64,000 bases of DNA from Daphnia pulex (lineage: Eukaryota > Arthropoda > Branchiopoda > Diplostraca > Daphniidae), in assembly GCF_021134715.1 (NCBI RefSeq), contig NC_060020.1, forward strand, positions 3,968,001 through 4,032,000, in the 5' to 3' direction. The first letter of the stretch is position 1. Every line of letters starts with the position of its first letter. The notes under the pieces are model-generated. The model had not been told where the DNA came from and searched no databases. It saw nothing but the letters and a program-made list of their open reading frames with translations. Positions 54,499 through 64,000 of the stretch are shown one piece after another. The translations under genes were made by a program, and so were the position numbers.

Positions 54499-56629
54499 AT
54501 GAATACCGAAGAAATCTTGTTTGACAACCTGCTGGATACGTCTGTTGATGGCAATGTGTTTCTTGAAGATTTAATCGAAGACCCTGCTGCCAATGTGTTG
54601 GAACAAGCAATGAAGGAGAACATGGTATGTTTCACTTTTGCAAATATTTTATTTGAATGTATCATTGTAATAGTTATTGTAATTTGACTTTAGATGGAAG
54701 TATGGGAATCTAATGACTATGAACTCCTGAATTCTCCTCTTGCTGGTGAACTAAAATTTGATGACATCACACAATCAACCAACTACCTAGAATGGATCAA
54801 TTGGGATCAAAAGGATAAAACAGATAAAATTGTTCCAGCTTCCAACAGTTCTGACAGTGGCCTTTCCAGTGATTTCCATTATGACCAACAGCTCTCTCCA
54901 TGTAAGTGCCAAAAACCTCCTTTCACCTTTAAAAAATAATCACGATGAGTCGTATATAGTAATAAAACTCTTTGTATAAATTTTAGCGAACGAAATGGAT
55001 CGTTCTTCTCCTACTAGCTCCCCAATTGGTGGTGGCGGTGCTAGTTCAATCTGCAGTAGCGTTGACGTAGACAGTGTCAGTAGTCCGGATACTTTATCCC
55101 CCTCATCACCGTGTTCCGACATTCACTTGATAGACGAAGCTGCCGATATGGAAATTAATCCTTCCAAACCTGCTTCTTCTCTTGCAACTACCCCCAAATC
55201 CACAAATGCTCCTTTGGTCTTCCCTGTCTCTCTCAAAGATTTGAATCTTCGTGAAATTAAAGCTGTGAAAATTATTCGTAATGGCTCCACTTTGGTATCA
55301 AGTGCTGCTTCGGCCGTCCTGGGTGGAATCAAATCCACCTCCGCCCAAGTCCCTGACGCTATCAAGAAACTTTTGGGTCCAGTTCAACTCTCAGTATCTT
55401 CAGCTCCTACATCATCATCAACGAAAACCTCTTATCCTCCAATCCTGCTTTCAGGTAAGCACTTAACTTGCGTGGTTGGTTTTCCTCACAGACTTTTAAA
55501 CTGTTTTCATTAAATCCAGATGAAGAGCGTCGTCTCTTGGCTAAGGAAGGTGTTGAACTGCCCAGCCATTATCCACTTACCAAACATGAAGAGCGAGAGC
55601 TAAAACGTATCCGCCGTAAAATCCGCAACAAGATTTCGGCCCAAGATTCTCGAAAACGAAAACGTGTCTATATGGACGGCCTCGAAGATCGTGTCAAGCT
55701 GTGCTCTGACGAGAACATGTCACTTCAAAAGCGTATCCGTTTACTGGAAACGGAGAATAAATCTCTGCTCTCACAACTTAAAAGACTGCAAAGCATTCTG
55801 ACTGGTCAGGGTGGAAATCAGGCTTCGACGCCAACAGTTGCAGCGATAACAGCGGCTTCTACGTCTACTGGAGGAACTTCTACTAACGCCAACAGCAAAG
55901 AAGTTATTTCCACGAGCAACACAGCACAGCCAGCTACCTGCCTTTTGGTTTTGATGCTATCATTTGCCCTTTTCCTTCTGCCGAATTTGAGACCAGACTC
56001 CAGTAAGAGCCTCACTGATGGCCGGACAAATTCGGCTGCTTCTCAGATGGCACAATCCATGATGAAAATGCCACCGTTTGCCGGTAAGAGAACACTGAAT
56101 ATTTTTAAGTGATGAACTTTGCTAAATTTTTGTTTTCATATTGATAAACTTAGGTCGTTCTAGAGCGTTATTGCAAGATACTTTGGCTTTGGACGCCGAT
56201 TCTGAAATGACTGATTTAGAGATCCTGGAGATGGCTTTGGGAGGAGAAGTGGTTATTGGAGAAGATGAAGAAGAAGATGAGAGCGGACTGTACGTCCCTC
56301 TGCCACTAGGCCCGCTAACTATGCCGGGAAGCAAGAACGATGTATTGAAGAGCCAATGGGGGCAGAAATTTGGCAAACAGTATCCGGCCAATCCGAAACG
56401 AAGCGTTCCTGCTTTCTTGTTAGAACACGACTATCATTCGGCCGATACAACTGCCAAGCGTGCACGCTTTAAAGAGGTTTGGGAAGAAGTGGAGGCGATC
56501 CCATCTCCTGCTCCAATCTTGTATGCTGGAGCCATCAAGGATTCAAATCAATCACAGCTGTATGACGAACTTGCTGAGCTTGCGCGCGGACAGAATATCG
56601 TCGTCCGTATCTCGTCAGAGGAGCTTTGA
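54499..56629 (+). CDS. CREB3-family membrane-bound bZIP factor
   Basis: Five exons: 54499-54624, 54694-54901, 54987-55454, 55520-56083, 56154-56629; 613 aa. An acidic N-terminal activation region is followed by the CREB3-type extension ([20 protein letters not shown]), the basic region [18 protein letters not shown] and leucine zipper up to [13 protein letters not shown] transmembrane segment follows ([19 protein letters not shown]). Just after it, GRSRALL fits the RxxL pattern cut by Site-1 protease. Family members sit in the ER, are cut in the Golgi by S1P/S2P and drive secretory and stress genes. LLAKEG and DGLEDRV favour the CREB3/CREB3L3 side over Drosophila CrebA. The luminal part is long and acidic near 56220-56290. 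Confidence 0.93.
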
Positions 56630-58103
56630 AAAACTTAATTGCGAAATGATACTCGTCGTTGTTCCTCTATAACGTCGAGATGCTTGTGATCCTCGGTGTT
56701 GCCTTCTTCTCCCCTTTCCTGCATCATCCGATCTGTCTCAGCCTGCTTGCACTGGACCCATTCCCATGTCAAATCCTTTCATTGGTGCTGGTCGAAGTAG
56801 ATGCTAGAGATGCAACAACCTCATACTTTCATGAAATCTACTTGTTCCCTTTTCTACTTTATTTCCTAAAAATTTAGTATGGCCAATTCCATTACTGGCT
56901 TTTAGTTGGCGGTGGGTAATTTCCTTGTGCAATTCTGTCCGTTCGAAAAAAAAAAAAACAATTTCCAACGTCAGCACCTCTCCATTATAGTGTTAGACAT
57001 ATTAGGTATGTAATCCTATTCCTTACCGTGTTTTTTTCACCCTATCTCTGTCTTTGGTGAATATTCAGATCTTGGCACTTGAAACGAATCAGGGGAAAAT
57101 GAAATTAGGGTCAAGTGAACTTCCTGTTTGTTGTATCCTCGCATCAATGCAACCAATTTTTTGCCTTTTGTTTCATTTTTTTTTTAAAGTTGTAATGGCA
57201 ACTTGAGTTTACTTTAAAATTTAACATTAACGTTTGCTGTCGTATCTCATAATTACCCCAAGATGTGAGCTCCTATCTAATATTTGCATTATTATTATTT
57301 TTTTGGTCTGTTTGTTGTCTTCTTTCCAATATTTTTTACACAAATTAGCCCCTTGATGAGCTACTTGGTATCTATTATATTGTATTTGACCCTAAAATCA
57401 CATATTTCGTATTCCCCTCCCGTGATGGTGTTTCTAAGAGAACAGTTTTATATAATAAACCAAAAATGTTACTGGGATTGATGATTTTTTTATGTTTTTC
57501 TAGACTTTGCGATTTTACCCAAGCATGATCTGTGTCGAGTGAAAATATTCTGATGAAGTATTGGGTAACGATTGTCGCCGGAAGTGCTTGATTAGATTCA
57601 CTAGAAGGTTATAAAAAACACGGTATTGAGTGACAAAACCCAACATGTGAATTTCTCGTAAATACCGCCTATAGACATGTACGCGACGTGATAAAATTTA
57701 TAACACGCCGGGAAAATTTCGTTACAATATATGGCATGTAGAAAATATCAATAAGATGACGGAGATGAGAGACGGTTTCATCATTCATTCAAGTCATCAA
57801 GTGCCTTAGTCTAATTTAGCGCCAAAAACTTACACAACAACAGAAAATTGTAGTACAAATATCCGGATGAAAATCAATTTTACAAATACAAGTTGCAAAA
57901 ACGAAAATATTTAAAAATGTATTTTTTTTTTTAAGAGAAAGAGAATAAATACAAGGGAAGGGCGAAATCTTATAATTTTGACGACAAATTCTTTCAATCC
58001 GGCAACCCAGCAGTTTTCCTACAGCGTTGTCACTTTCCCATATCAAATCCAAACGCAAGGCAACAGAGCTCTTGCTTACTTTCTTTACCGGAGTTACTTT
58101 AGT
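56630..58103. other. CREB3 3' UTR and RpS6 upstream region
   Basis: About 1.5 kb. The first half is probably the CREB3-family 3' UTR (T-rich tracts near 57170 and 57300). The second half leads into the RpS6 promoter. No coding exon seen. Confidence 0.45.
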
Positions 58104-58112
58104 CCTTCTTTT
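58104..58112 (+). promoter_or_regulatory. RpS6: 5' TOP-like motif of RpS6
   Basis: CCTTCTTTT directly followed by GG, 24 bases before the RpS6 ATG. A C followed by a pyrimidine run at the cap site is the 5'-TOP signature of ribosomal protein mRNAs. TTTCTTTACC slightly upstream (58079-58088) is an alternative start site. Confidence 0.5.
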
Positions 58113-58135
58113 GGTTTCGTGGTTCCGTTGCAGCC

Positions 58136-59681
58136 ATGAAGGTAGCGTAAAGTGTCCATCTTTTTAAATATCTCTTCTATTTGTATTCATCTGCCTTGTT
58201 TTATTCTCTTTGATTGTTTTCAAATCATCCTGGTAGTTAAATTTTAAGAAATGGTTGTAACCGATGCTATAGATTTATTCCGATGTGTTAAACCCTATTC
58301 TTGTGTACCGGGCTAACACACACGTCTCTGGTGGAATTTCATGACAGTTTAGTGCTTGTCAATGTTTCAGTGTTCCAATTGAAGCTTTGTATAGTCTCTT
58401 TTTATTTAAGCAATGTGTTTTTACGACAAAGCGTGATTTCAGGACTAATCTTTTGTTTATTCCTCGTAGTTGAACATCAGTTACCCCGCCACTGGGGCAC
58501 AGAAGTTGATCGACATTGAAGATGAACGTAAAGTTCGAATCTTCTACGAGAAGCGTATGGGTGCCGAAGTTGAGGCTGATGGTCTTGGAGATGAGTGGAA
58601 GGGATATGTATTCAGAGTTGCTGGTGGCAACGACAAACAAGGATTCCCCATGAAGCAGGGTATCCTCACCACAGGTACTATTTCCATTCTTGCTCTATTA
58701 TCTGTATCCACTCTCCCATTACAGACACAGATTAAATGCTGTGTTTGGAAGTATTTAAGTGTGGTAGAATAACTTCGTCTATAATTTTGGGGTCTTTGAA
58801 ATTGTGATATTTCCTCAGTGTACGGATGAGACAGTTGGTGCAATTCTTCATTGAATCAACTTCACCATTTACCAAAAATTAATCTTAAATTTCTTATTCT
58901 AGGTCGTGTGCGACTTTTGTTCTCCAAAGGGCATTCCTGCTTCCGTGAGAGACGTACTGGTGAAAGGAGGCGTAAGTCAGTCAGGGGATGCATCGTTGAT
59001 GCTAACTTGTCTGTCTTGGCAGTTGTTGTTGTCAAGAAGGGTGAACAGGTATGTTTTGTGCCTTGACTAATACTTCACACTCGTAACTAAACGTATGATT
59101 CTTTAGGAAATCCCCGGCTTGACCGATGTTACTGTGCCTAAGCGATTGGGTCCCAAGCGTGCTTCTAAGATCCGCAAACTCTTCAACCTTGCCAAGGAAG
59201 ATGACGTTAGGCAGTACGTCATCAAGCGGCCATTGCCCAAGAAGGAAGGAAAGAAACAACGTTTCCGTTCTCCCAAGATCCAGCGTTTGGTTACCCCAGT
59301 CGTTCTTCAGGTGAGTTTATTTTCTCTTTGCCTACATCCACTCTCCCATTACAAGCTCAAATTAAATTTTGTGCTTGGAAGTAATAAAGGGTGGTAAATT
59401 CAACTCGTCTATAATTTGGGGACTTTGAGACCGTGATATTTCCTCAGTGTACGGACGGAACAGTTGCATCCAGAATTAAACGCTTATTTTGTTCTGTTTT
59501 ACAGCGCAAACGTCATCGCATGGCATTGAAGAAGAAGCGTGTTGTCAACAGACGCGAACAGGTTGCCGAATACGCTCGCCTGCTGGCCCTCCGCACCAAA
59601 GAGGCCAAAGTGAAGCGAGCAGAGGAGGTGAAACGCCGTCGTTCCCGATCTGCGTCCAAATCTTCCGTTGGTACACAATAG
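58136..59681 (+). CDS. RpS6: 40S ribosomal protein S6
   Basis: Five exons: 58136-58141, 58470-58674, 58903-59048, 59107-59310, 59505-59681; 245 aa (human 249). The first coding exon contributes only Met-Lys. Sequence hallmarks are [59 protein letters not shown], the [20 protein letters not shown] stretch and the C-terminal phosphorylation tail [16 protein letters not shown] targeted by S6 kinase downstream of TOR. Introns 2 and 4 host two related H/ACA-like RNAs, a common arrangement for ribosomal-protein genes. Confidence 0.99.
58706..58836 (+). ncRNA. H/ACA-like snoRNA in RpS6 intron 2
   Basis: The segment is closely similar to one in intron 4 (59336-59465), although these are different introns of one gene. 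It shows a 5' hairpin (CAGACACAG pairing with CTGTGTTTG, basal CCAC with GTGG), an H-box match AGAATA, a second hairpin (CGTC with GATG), and an ACA three bases before the inferred 3' end (ACAGTT). These are the architecture rules for H/ACA pseudouridylation guides. Target RNA not worked out. Confidence 0.65.
59336..59465 (+). ncRNA. H/ACA-like snoRNA in RpS6 intron 4
   Basis: Paralogue of the intron 2 element. The 5' hairpin is kept by different bases (CAAGC with GCTTG, CAAA with TTTTG). The second hairpin pairs CGTC with GACG, and the end is again ACAGTT. Preservation of pairing despite base changes argues for a structured RNA. The H box is weaker here (AAATTC, not a strict ANANNA). Confidence 0.65.
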
Positions 59682-59806
59682 AAAATTTTATGGCATTATA
59701 AAATGAAACATCTGTATGCCGATTTTCTTATGTGAAATACATGGGCGGAACGCAATGTTAGTTGTTCATAATTCATTTGAAACTATTTATTCTTACAAAA
59801 TTACAA

Positions 59807-60252
59807 CTAGGCTTTGCTTTTTATCCCAGATTCATGATCAATTGATTTAACATAAACAGGTCTTGATTGTTCTCTTAATTTTTCTTGAGCTATTCCATGT
59901 TTCTTCCCTTGTCTAACAGTGAATGTTTTTGGTGGTAAGTTTACTGGACGTGGGTAAGGATTCTTGTAGTGCAAAGCTGTTAAGATAGTAACATTAGATC
60001 ATTATAGTAAAACTTATGTAATGTGGTATTACCCATTTCCAGTCTTGCTTCCCCTTCTTGAAGGTGGTCCCTTATGGCCTGAGTGTTCTGAACATTTTTG
60101 TTAGCAAGAAACCAATGCCTAGTTTCGTTCAATATATAATTTCTTTCGTCTTGAGTTTTGATCGGATTGATGGCATTCCATGTTCGACCAATTCGCAAAA
60201 TCTTTTTGTAGAGGTTCAATGTTTCTCTTCTTAAAGTTGAGCTGCTCGCCAT
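59807..60252 (-). CDS. Lyrm1: LYR motif-containing protein 1 (LYRM1)
   Basis: Two exons: 60033-60252 and 59807-59976; 129 aa (human 122). Small LYR-family protein; members bind mitochondrial acyl carrier protein and assist assembly of respiratory complexes or Fe-S machinery. The LYR-type motif appears as LNLYKKILRIGRTW, followed by YILNETRHWFLANKNVQ and the LYRM1-specific tail HYKNPYPRPVNLPPKTF. Its stop lies 126 bases from the convergent RpS6 stop. Confidence 0.95.
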
Positions 60253-60470
60253 TTCGACGAAATGCTCAAAGATTCGTTTGAAATAGAACTGAAAGTAAAA
60301 ATTTTATTAAAAGTAATCAAATCTCGTCTAAAGTTAATGCATTTACTTCTCTTAATCCTCGCCGAACAAGTTGAGAACTTTGCTATCACGTTTTGTTTTG
60401 ATCCCGCAAATTTGTGTTCTCGCGATGCCTAGATAAAAAGGCCAGTTGAGCTTGGTCAGTGGTTAACACT

Positions 60471-60483
60471 GCCATCTATGCGC
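60471..60483 (+). promoter_or_regulatory. CTCF-like motif, LYRM1/GABBR1 interval
   Basis: GCCATCTATGCGC, about 220 bases upstream of the LYRM1 start. The 586-base interval up to the GABBR1 ATG (60839) holds no other gene. Confidence 0.35.
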
Positions 60484-60838
60484 AACGTTTGGCATCAAGG
60501 CGTCGCCCGCAATACCAGGGCCTTAATGTTGGCAAACGACCGCTTTGAAATCAATAAAACCTCTGCCTCCCTACGACCCTACCTTACAGTCCACGGTTAG
60601 TAGTTCACCACTCACCATTGATACGTCTGCCAATTTGAAAAAGGAATTCAAAAATGAATTTGTTGTCCCCAGTTGATTTCAAATATTTGATTTCACCGTA
60701 ATGACGCAAGCTTATTCACTGTGGAATCGACTCGTTCAATGAAATCTACCACATTATTTTGAACTGACAGCAAGAAGTGTAGTGAAAGAGATTGTAGCCT
60801 GGACTTTCTCTGTCATATTGTTCACTTTACTTCCCAAA

Positions 60839-63800
60839 ATGTCAGGATTCCGGTTGATAGTTTCTATCGTTTTTGCTCTTGTTACTGTAAGCCATTGCCA
60901 CAAATGGCCTCCCAAAACTAAAGTACTTCATATAGGAGGAATTTTCCCAATTAATGGAACTGAAGGATGGCAAGGGGGCATGGTACGTAATCACCATTTT
61001 CATAATATTTTGATTTGGCACCAACCTTTAATTTTCTTATAGGCTTGTCAACCTTCAGCTATGATGGCTTTAGATGACGTTAACTCCAGATTTGATCTTC
61101 TACCCGGTTATAAACTCAAATTACATTGGAATGACAGTGAGGTAAAGAAATTAAACATTTCCCCTATAATCATAATAACACAAAGCTAATCATTTAAAAT
61201 ATCCTATTATTGTGCAGTGTGAACCAGGACTAGGGGCATTGGTTATGTACGATCTTCTGTACAAACCTCCACAGAAACTTATGCTTTTGGCTGGATGCTC
61301 CACAGTTTGCACAACAGTGGCTGAAGCAGCAAAAATGTGGAATCTTGTTGTGGTATGCTCTTTACATCTTTTATTTTCCAAATTATAACTTCACTCAAAT
61401 CATAATATTCATATATTCCATTAGTTATCATATGGTGCTAGTTCCCCGGCCCTTTCCAATAGGCAGCGATTTCCTACACTATTCAGAACTCATCCTTCCG
61501 CCACCGTTCATAATCCCACACGCGTCAAAATCCTTCAAAACTTTGGCTGGTCTCGGATAGCTATTCTTCAACAGGCCGAAGAAGTTTTCATATCGGTAAT
61601 TACTGCTCATTCATCTTGGCCCTGATTAAAATTACTTTGACTTATTACTTTCTCTATAGACTGTGGAAGATCTGGAAACCCGATGCCGGGAATCAGGAAT
61701 CGAAATCGTAACGCGCCAAAGTTTCCTCAACGATCCTAGTGAATCCGTACGAAACCTCCGGCGTCAAGTATATTAATATTATAAAACTCTGTGCCAGAAA
61801 TAAGTTCAATTAGTAAGTGTTTCAATTTTCACAGGATGCCCGAATTATTGTTGGATTGTTTTACGTGGTGGCTGCCCGCCGAGTCTTGTGCGAAATGTAC
61901 AAACAGGGATTGTACGGCTCGAGCTACGTATGGTTTTTTATCGGCTGGTATGAAGACAATTGGTACGAAGCCAATCTCTCCCAGGAGAAAATCGAATGCA
62001 CCCGCGAGCAAATGAAAGAGGCAGCCGAGGGACATTTGACCACCGAAGCGCTGAACTGGAATCAAGATAACCAAAAAACGATATCGGGAATGGTATTACA
62101 ATCGTTTTATTACGCTTGGTTAAACTCCTTTCCTGTACGACATTGCTGTATTTTCATAGACGGTTGAAGATTATCGCAAGCGACTCAACAACGAGCTGCT
62201 GAAGAACGGCCACGATGTTAATATCCGTTTTCCGGACGGATATCAAGAAGCGCCCCTCGCCTACGACGCAGTTTGGGCGGTTGCCCTGGGTATGAATTTA
62301 TCGGCGTCATTTCCTTTAATTTTAACTTCATGTTTTATCTGCATCAATTTCTTTATTTTACTACATTTTTCAGTTCAATTTTTTCGTTTGAATTTTACTT
62401 GTGGTTTGGGTTGCACTGTCTTGTGGAATCTGCACCAATGTCTACATCCCTCGCATGAAAAGTTTACCAGGTTGAGTCTTGCCCGAAAATCCCCATCTAA
62501 ATCTTTTTTTTTTTTAGTGCAATTAGTTTTAATTCTTTAATTATTCCCGGTAGCGTTAAATCGAACGATGCATCGACTGGCTGAAAGAGGTCGATCACTG
62601 GACGATTTTACTTACAACGATGCAATTAGTGCCGGCGAAATTTATTCGGCTATGAACGCTACCCAGTTTCTCGGAGTCTCGGTACTTTGTTTTTCTGCTT
62701 TTTATTTATTTTTATTCCCTTTACTATTTTTGGTGTTTTAACTTTGACAGGGAACGGTGGCCTTCAGTTCAAAAGGTGATCGTATTGCCTGGACTCTGAT
62801 TGAACAAATGATCAACGGCCAATACAACAAAGTGGGCTATTACGACACACAAACGGACAACTTGACTTGGCTGGCAGAAGCGCGTTGGATCAACGGGAAA
62901 ATCCCTCAAGATCGAACCATCATTATTGGTATTACTATAACTAAAAATCTAAATCAAACTAAATAGGAATTTTATTGATGTTTTTATGACACAGATAAAT
63001 TGAGGACGGTTTCGTTTGGGCTGTTTGTTACCATGAGTCTCGTTTCCAGCGTGGGTATCGCCGCCGCCATTGGCCTCATAATATTCAACGTGGTCTACCG
63101 AGAACAAAAGTAAAAGAACACAAATAAAAAGAAAAACCTTTTTCGTTATTTTGGATGGTATCGTTAATCTGGTCGTCTCCCCTTGGCAGATTGATCGAGT
63201 TATCTCAACCGGCGTGCAATAATGTTATGCTCGTTGGCATCGTCCTGCTGCTGAGCAGCGTCATTCTCCTCGGGATGGATGGCGATACGGTGCCAGTCGT
63301 CCATTTTCCCGTCGTTTGCCAATTGAGAGCTTGGCTTCTGTGTCTCGGATTTACTTTGGCTTTCGGCGCCATGTTCTCCAAGGTGTGGCGAGTCCATCGG
63401 TAAAACTTAAAAAGAAACATTTCTTTTTTTATTATTATTTCAGGAGTCTTTTTCTTTTATTAGGCAATCAACGAAATCGAAAGAAGAGACCAGCAAAATG
63501 AAAGAAAAGAAAAGCAGAACCCAGTCGGCTAAAGCAAAGGTTTCCGGCTCATTATTCTTTTTTTTTTATAGTTTTCTGCGATTTGTTTCTTAGAGGTTTT
63601 GTTCTTTTGTAGGTTGATTGGGTGCTGGTTGGATTAAGTTGTATTGACGTCATCATCCTCACCATCTGGGCCATAGTCGATCCTCAGATGCGCATGGTAG
63701 AGAATTTCCAATTAGAGAATCCCTCTGATACCGAGAAGGATATCAAGATCCGGCCCAGCATGGAGCACTGCGAAAGCAAACATCAAAACATTTGGCTAGG

Positions 63801-64000
63801 TTTGCAAACACAATCAAATTGAATCGAAGCTCGGCAATTAATCTCAAATTTAAAAAAAAAAAAATCACCTTTTGATCGTCATAGGTGTCGTCTACGGTTA
63901 CAAAGGACTTTTGTTGATTTTCGGTCTCTTTTTGGCCTATGAAACGCGTAGCATGAAAGGTGAGCCGAAATAATCAATGCGACTCTTTTGTCGGTCTTGT
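60839..64000 (+). CDS. Gabbr1: GABA-B receptor subunit 1 (partial at right edge)
   Basis: Fourteen exons seen: 60839-60982, 61043-61141, 61218-61352, 61425-61595, 61660-61767, 61835-62092, 62160-62289, 62554-62681, 62751-62928, 62995-63109, 63190-63399, 63444-63540, 63613-63799, 63885-63959; the gene continues past the window. Class C GPCR subunit that binds GABA. Signal peptide [18 protein letters not shown]. The Venus-flytrap domain shows [55 protein letters not shown] (ligand tyrosine) and [14 protein letters not shown] (ligand glutamate). Then come TM1 ([20 protein letters not shown]) and further membrane segments to [18 protein letters not shown]. The ligand-site motifs match subunit 1; the loop before TM6-7 looks mixed between 1 and 2. 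Exon 12 must start at 63444, because a later acceptor at 63463 breaks the frame. Confidence 0.95.

Noticed and set aside
54499-56629. Assignment of the bZIP gene to CrebA/CREB3L1-2
   Set aside because: The pre-basic extension and the DGLEDRV zipper start fit the CREB3/CREB3L3 side better from memory; only a tree would settle it, so no symbol is given.
63464-63540. Acceptor at 63463 for GABBR1 exon 12
   Set aside because: Using it leads to an in-frame stop; the stronger TTTCAG acceptor at 63443 keeps the frame open.
60839-64000. GABBR2 as identity of the GABA-B gene
   Set aside because: The loop before TM6-7 resembles subunit 2, but the ligand-binding domain motifs ([30 protein letters not shown]) are those of subunit 1.

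Overview
The window is arthropod nuclear DNA, most likely from a branchiopod crustacean such as Daphnia. Genes are dense, almost every gene is split by very short GT-AG introns (commonly 55-90 bases), base composition is AT-rich, and the encoded proteins look like arthropod orthologues of conserved animal genes. The organism call is an inference from gene structure and protein flavour; no organism-specific marker was seen. I rebuilt the gene models by hand from splice sites, reading-phase continuity and recalled family sequences.

Layout: 1-6.2 kb is AT-rich and essentially gene-free, with one fold-back element. Then come a MYND zinc-finger protein (+), exocyst EXO70 (-), the lysosomal thioesterase PPT1 (+), an HBP1-like HMG-box factor (+), glycogen phosphorylase (-) and mitochondrial MTERF4 (+). 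A small secreted basic protein (-) follows, then a very long CENP-T-like kinetochore protein with internal repeats (-). Next are the deubiquitinase USP12/46 (+), mitochondrial IDH3A (+), a BAK/BCL-2 family protein hidden in four small exons (-), the decapping enzyme DCP2 (+), AMACR (-), TNFAIP8/TIPE (+), VPS33B (+), FEM1B (-), a CREB3-type membrane-bound bZIP factor (+), RpS6 hosting two related H/ACA-like RNAs in its introns (+), LYRM1 (-) and the 5' three quarters of the GABA-B receptor subunit GABBR1 (+), which runs off the right edge.

Many neighbours are head-to-head pairs that probably share promoters: EXO70/PPT1, GlyP/MTERF4, CENP-T/USP46, BAK-like/DCP2, AMACR/TNFAIP8, FEM1B/CREB3 and LYRM1/GABBR1. 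Others are tail-to-tail: MYND/EXO70, HBP1/GlyP, IDH3A/BAK-like, DCP2/AMACR, VPS33B/FEM1B and RpS6/LYRM1. There is no operon-like functional clustering; these are independent housekeeping and regulatory genes.

The observations most worth following are: (i) the cryptic four-exon BCL-2 family gene with a diverged BH1 motif; (ii) the CENP-T-like protein with a 44-residue tandem repeat carrying CDK-like and Aurora-like sites, plus duplicated exons; (iii) a duplicated, probably mutually exclusive exon in glycogen phosphorylase at the dimer-interface loop; (iv) a pair of intronic H/ACA-like RNAs in RpS6 with compensatory stem changes; (v) a recurring CTCF-like motif next to gene starts; (vi) CRE/UPRE-type sites in the promoter of the CREB3 gene itself.
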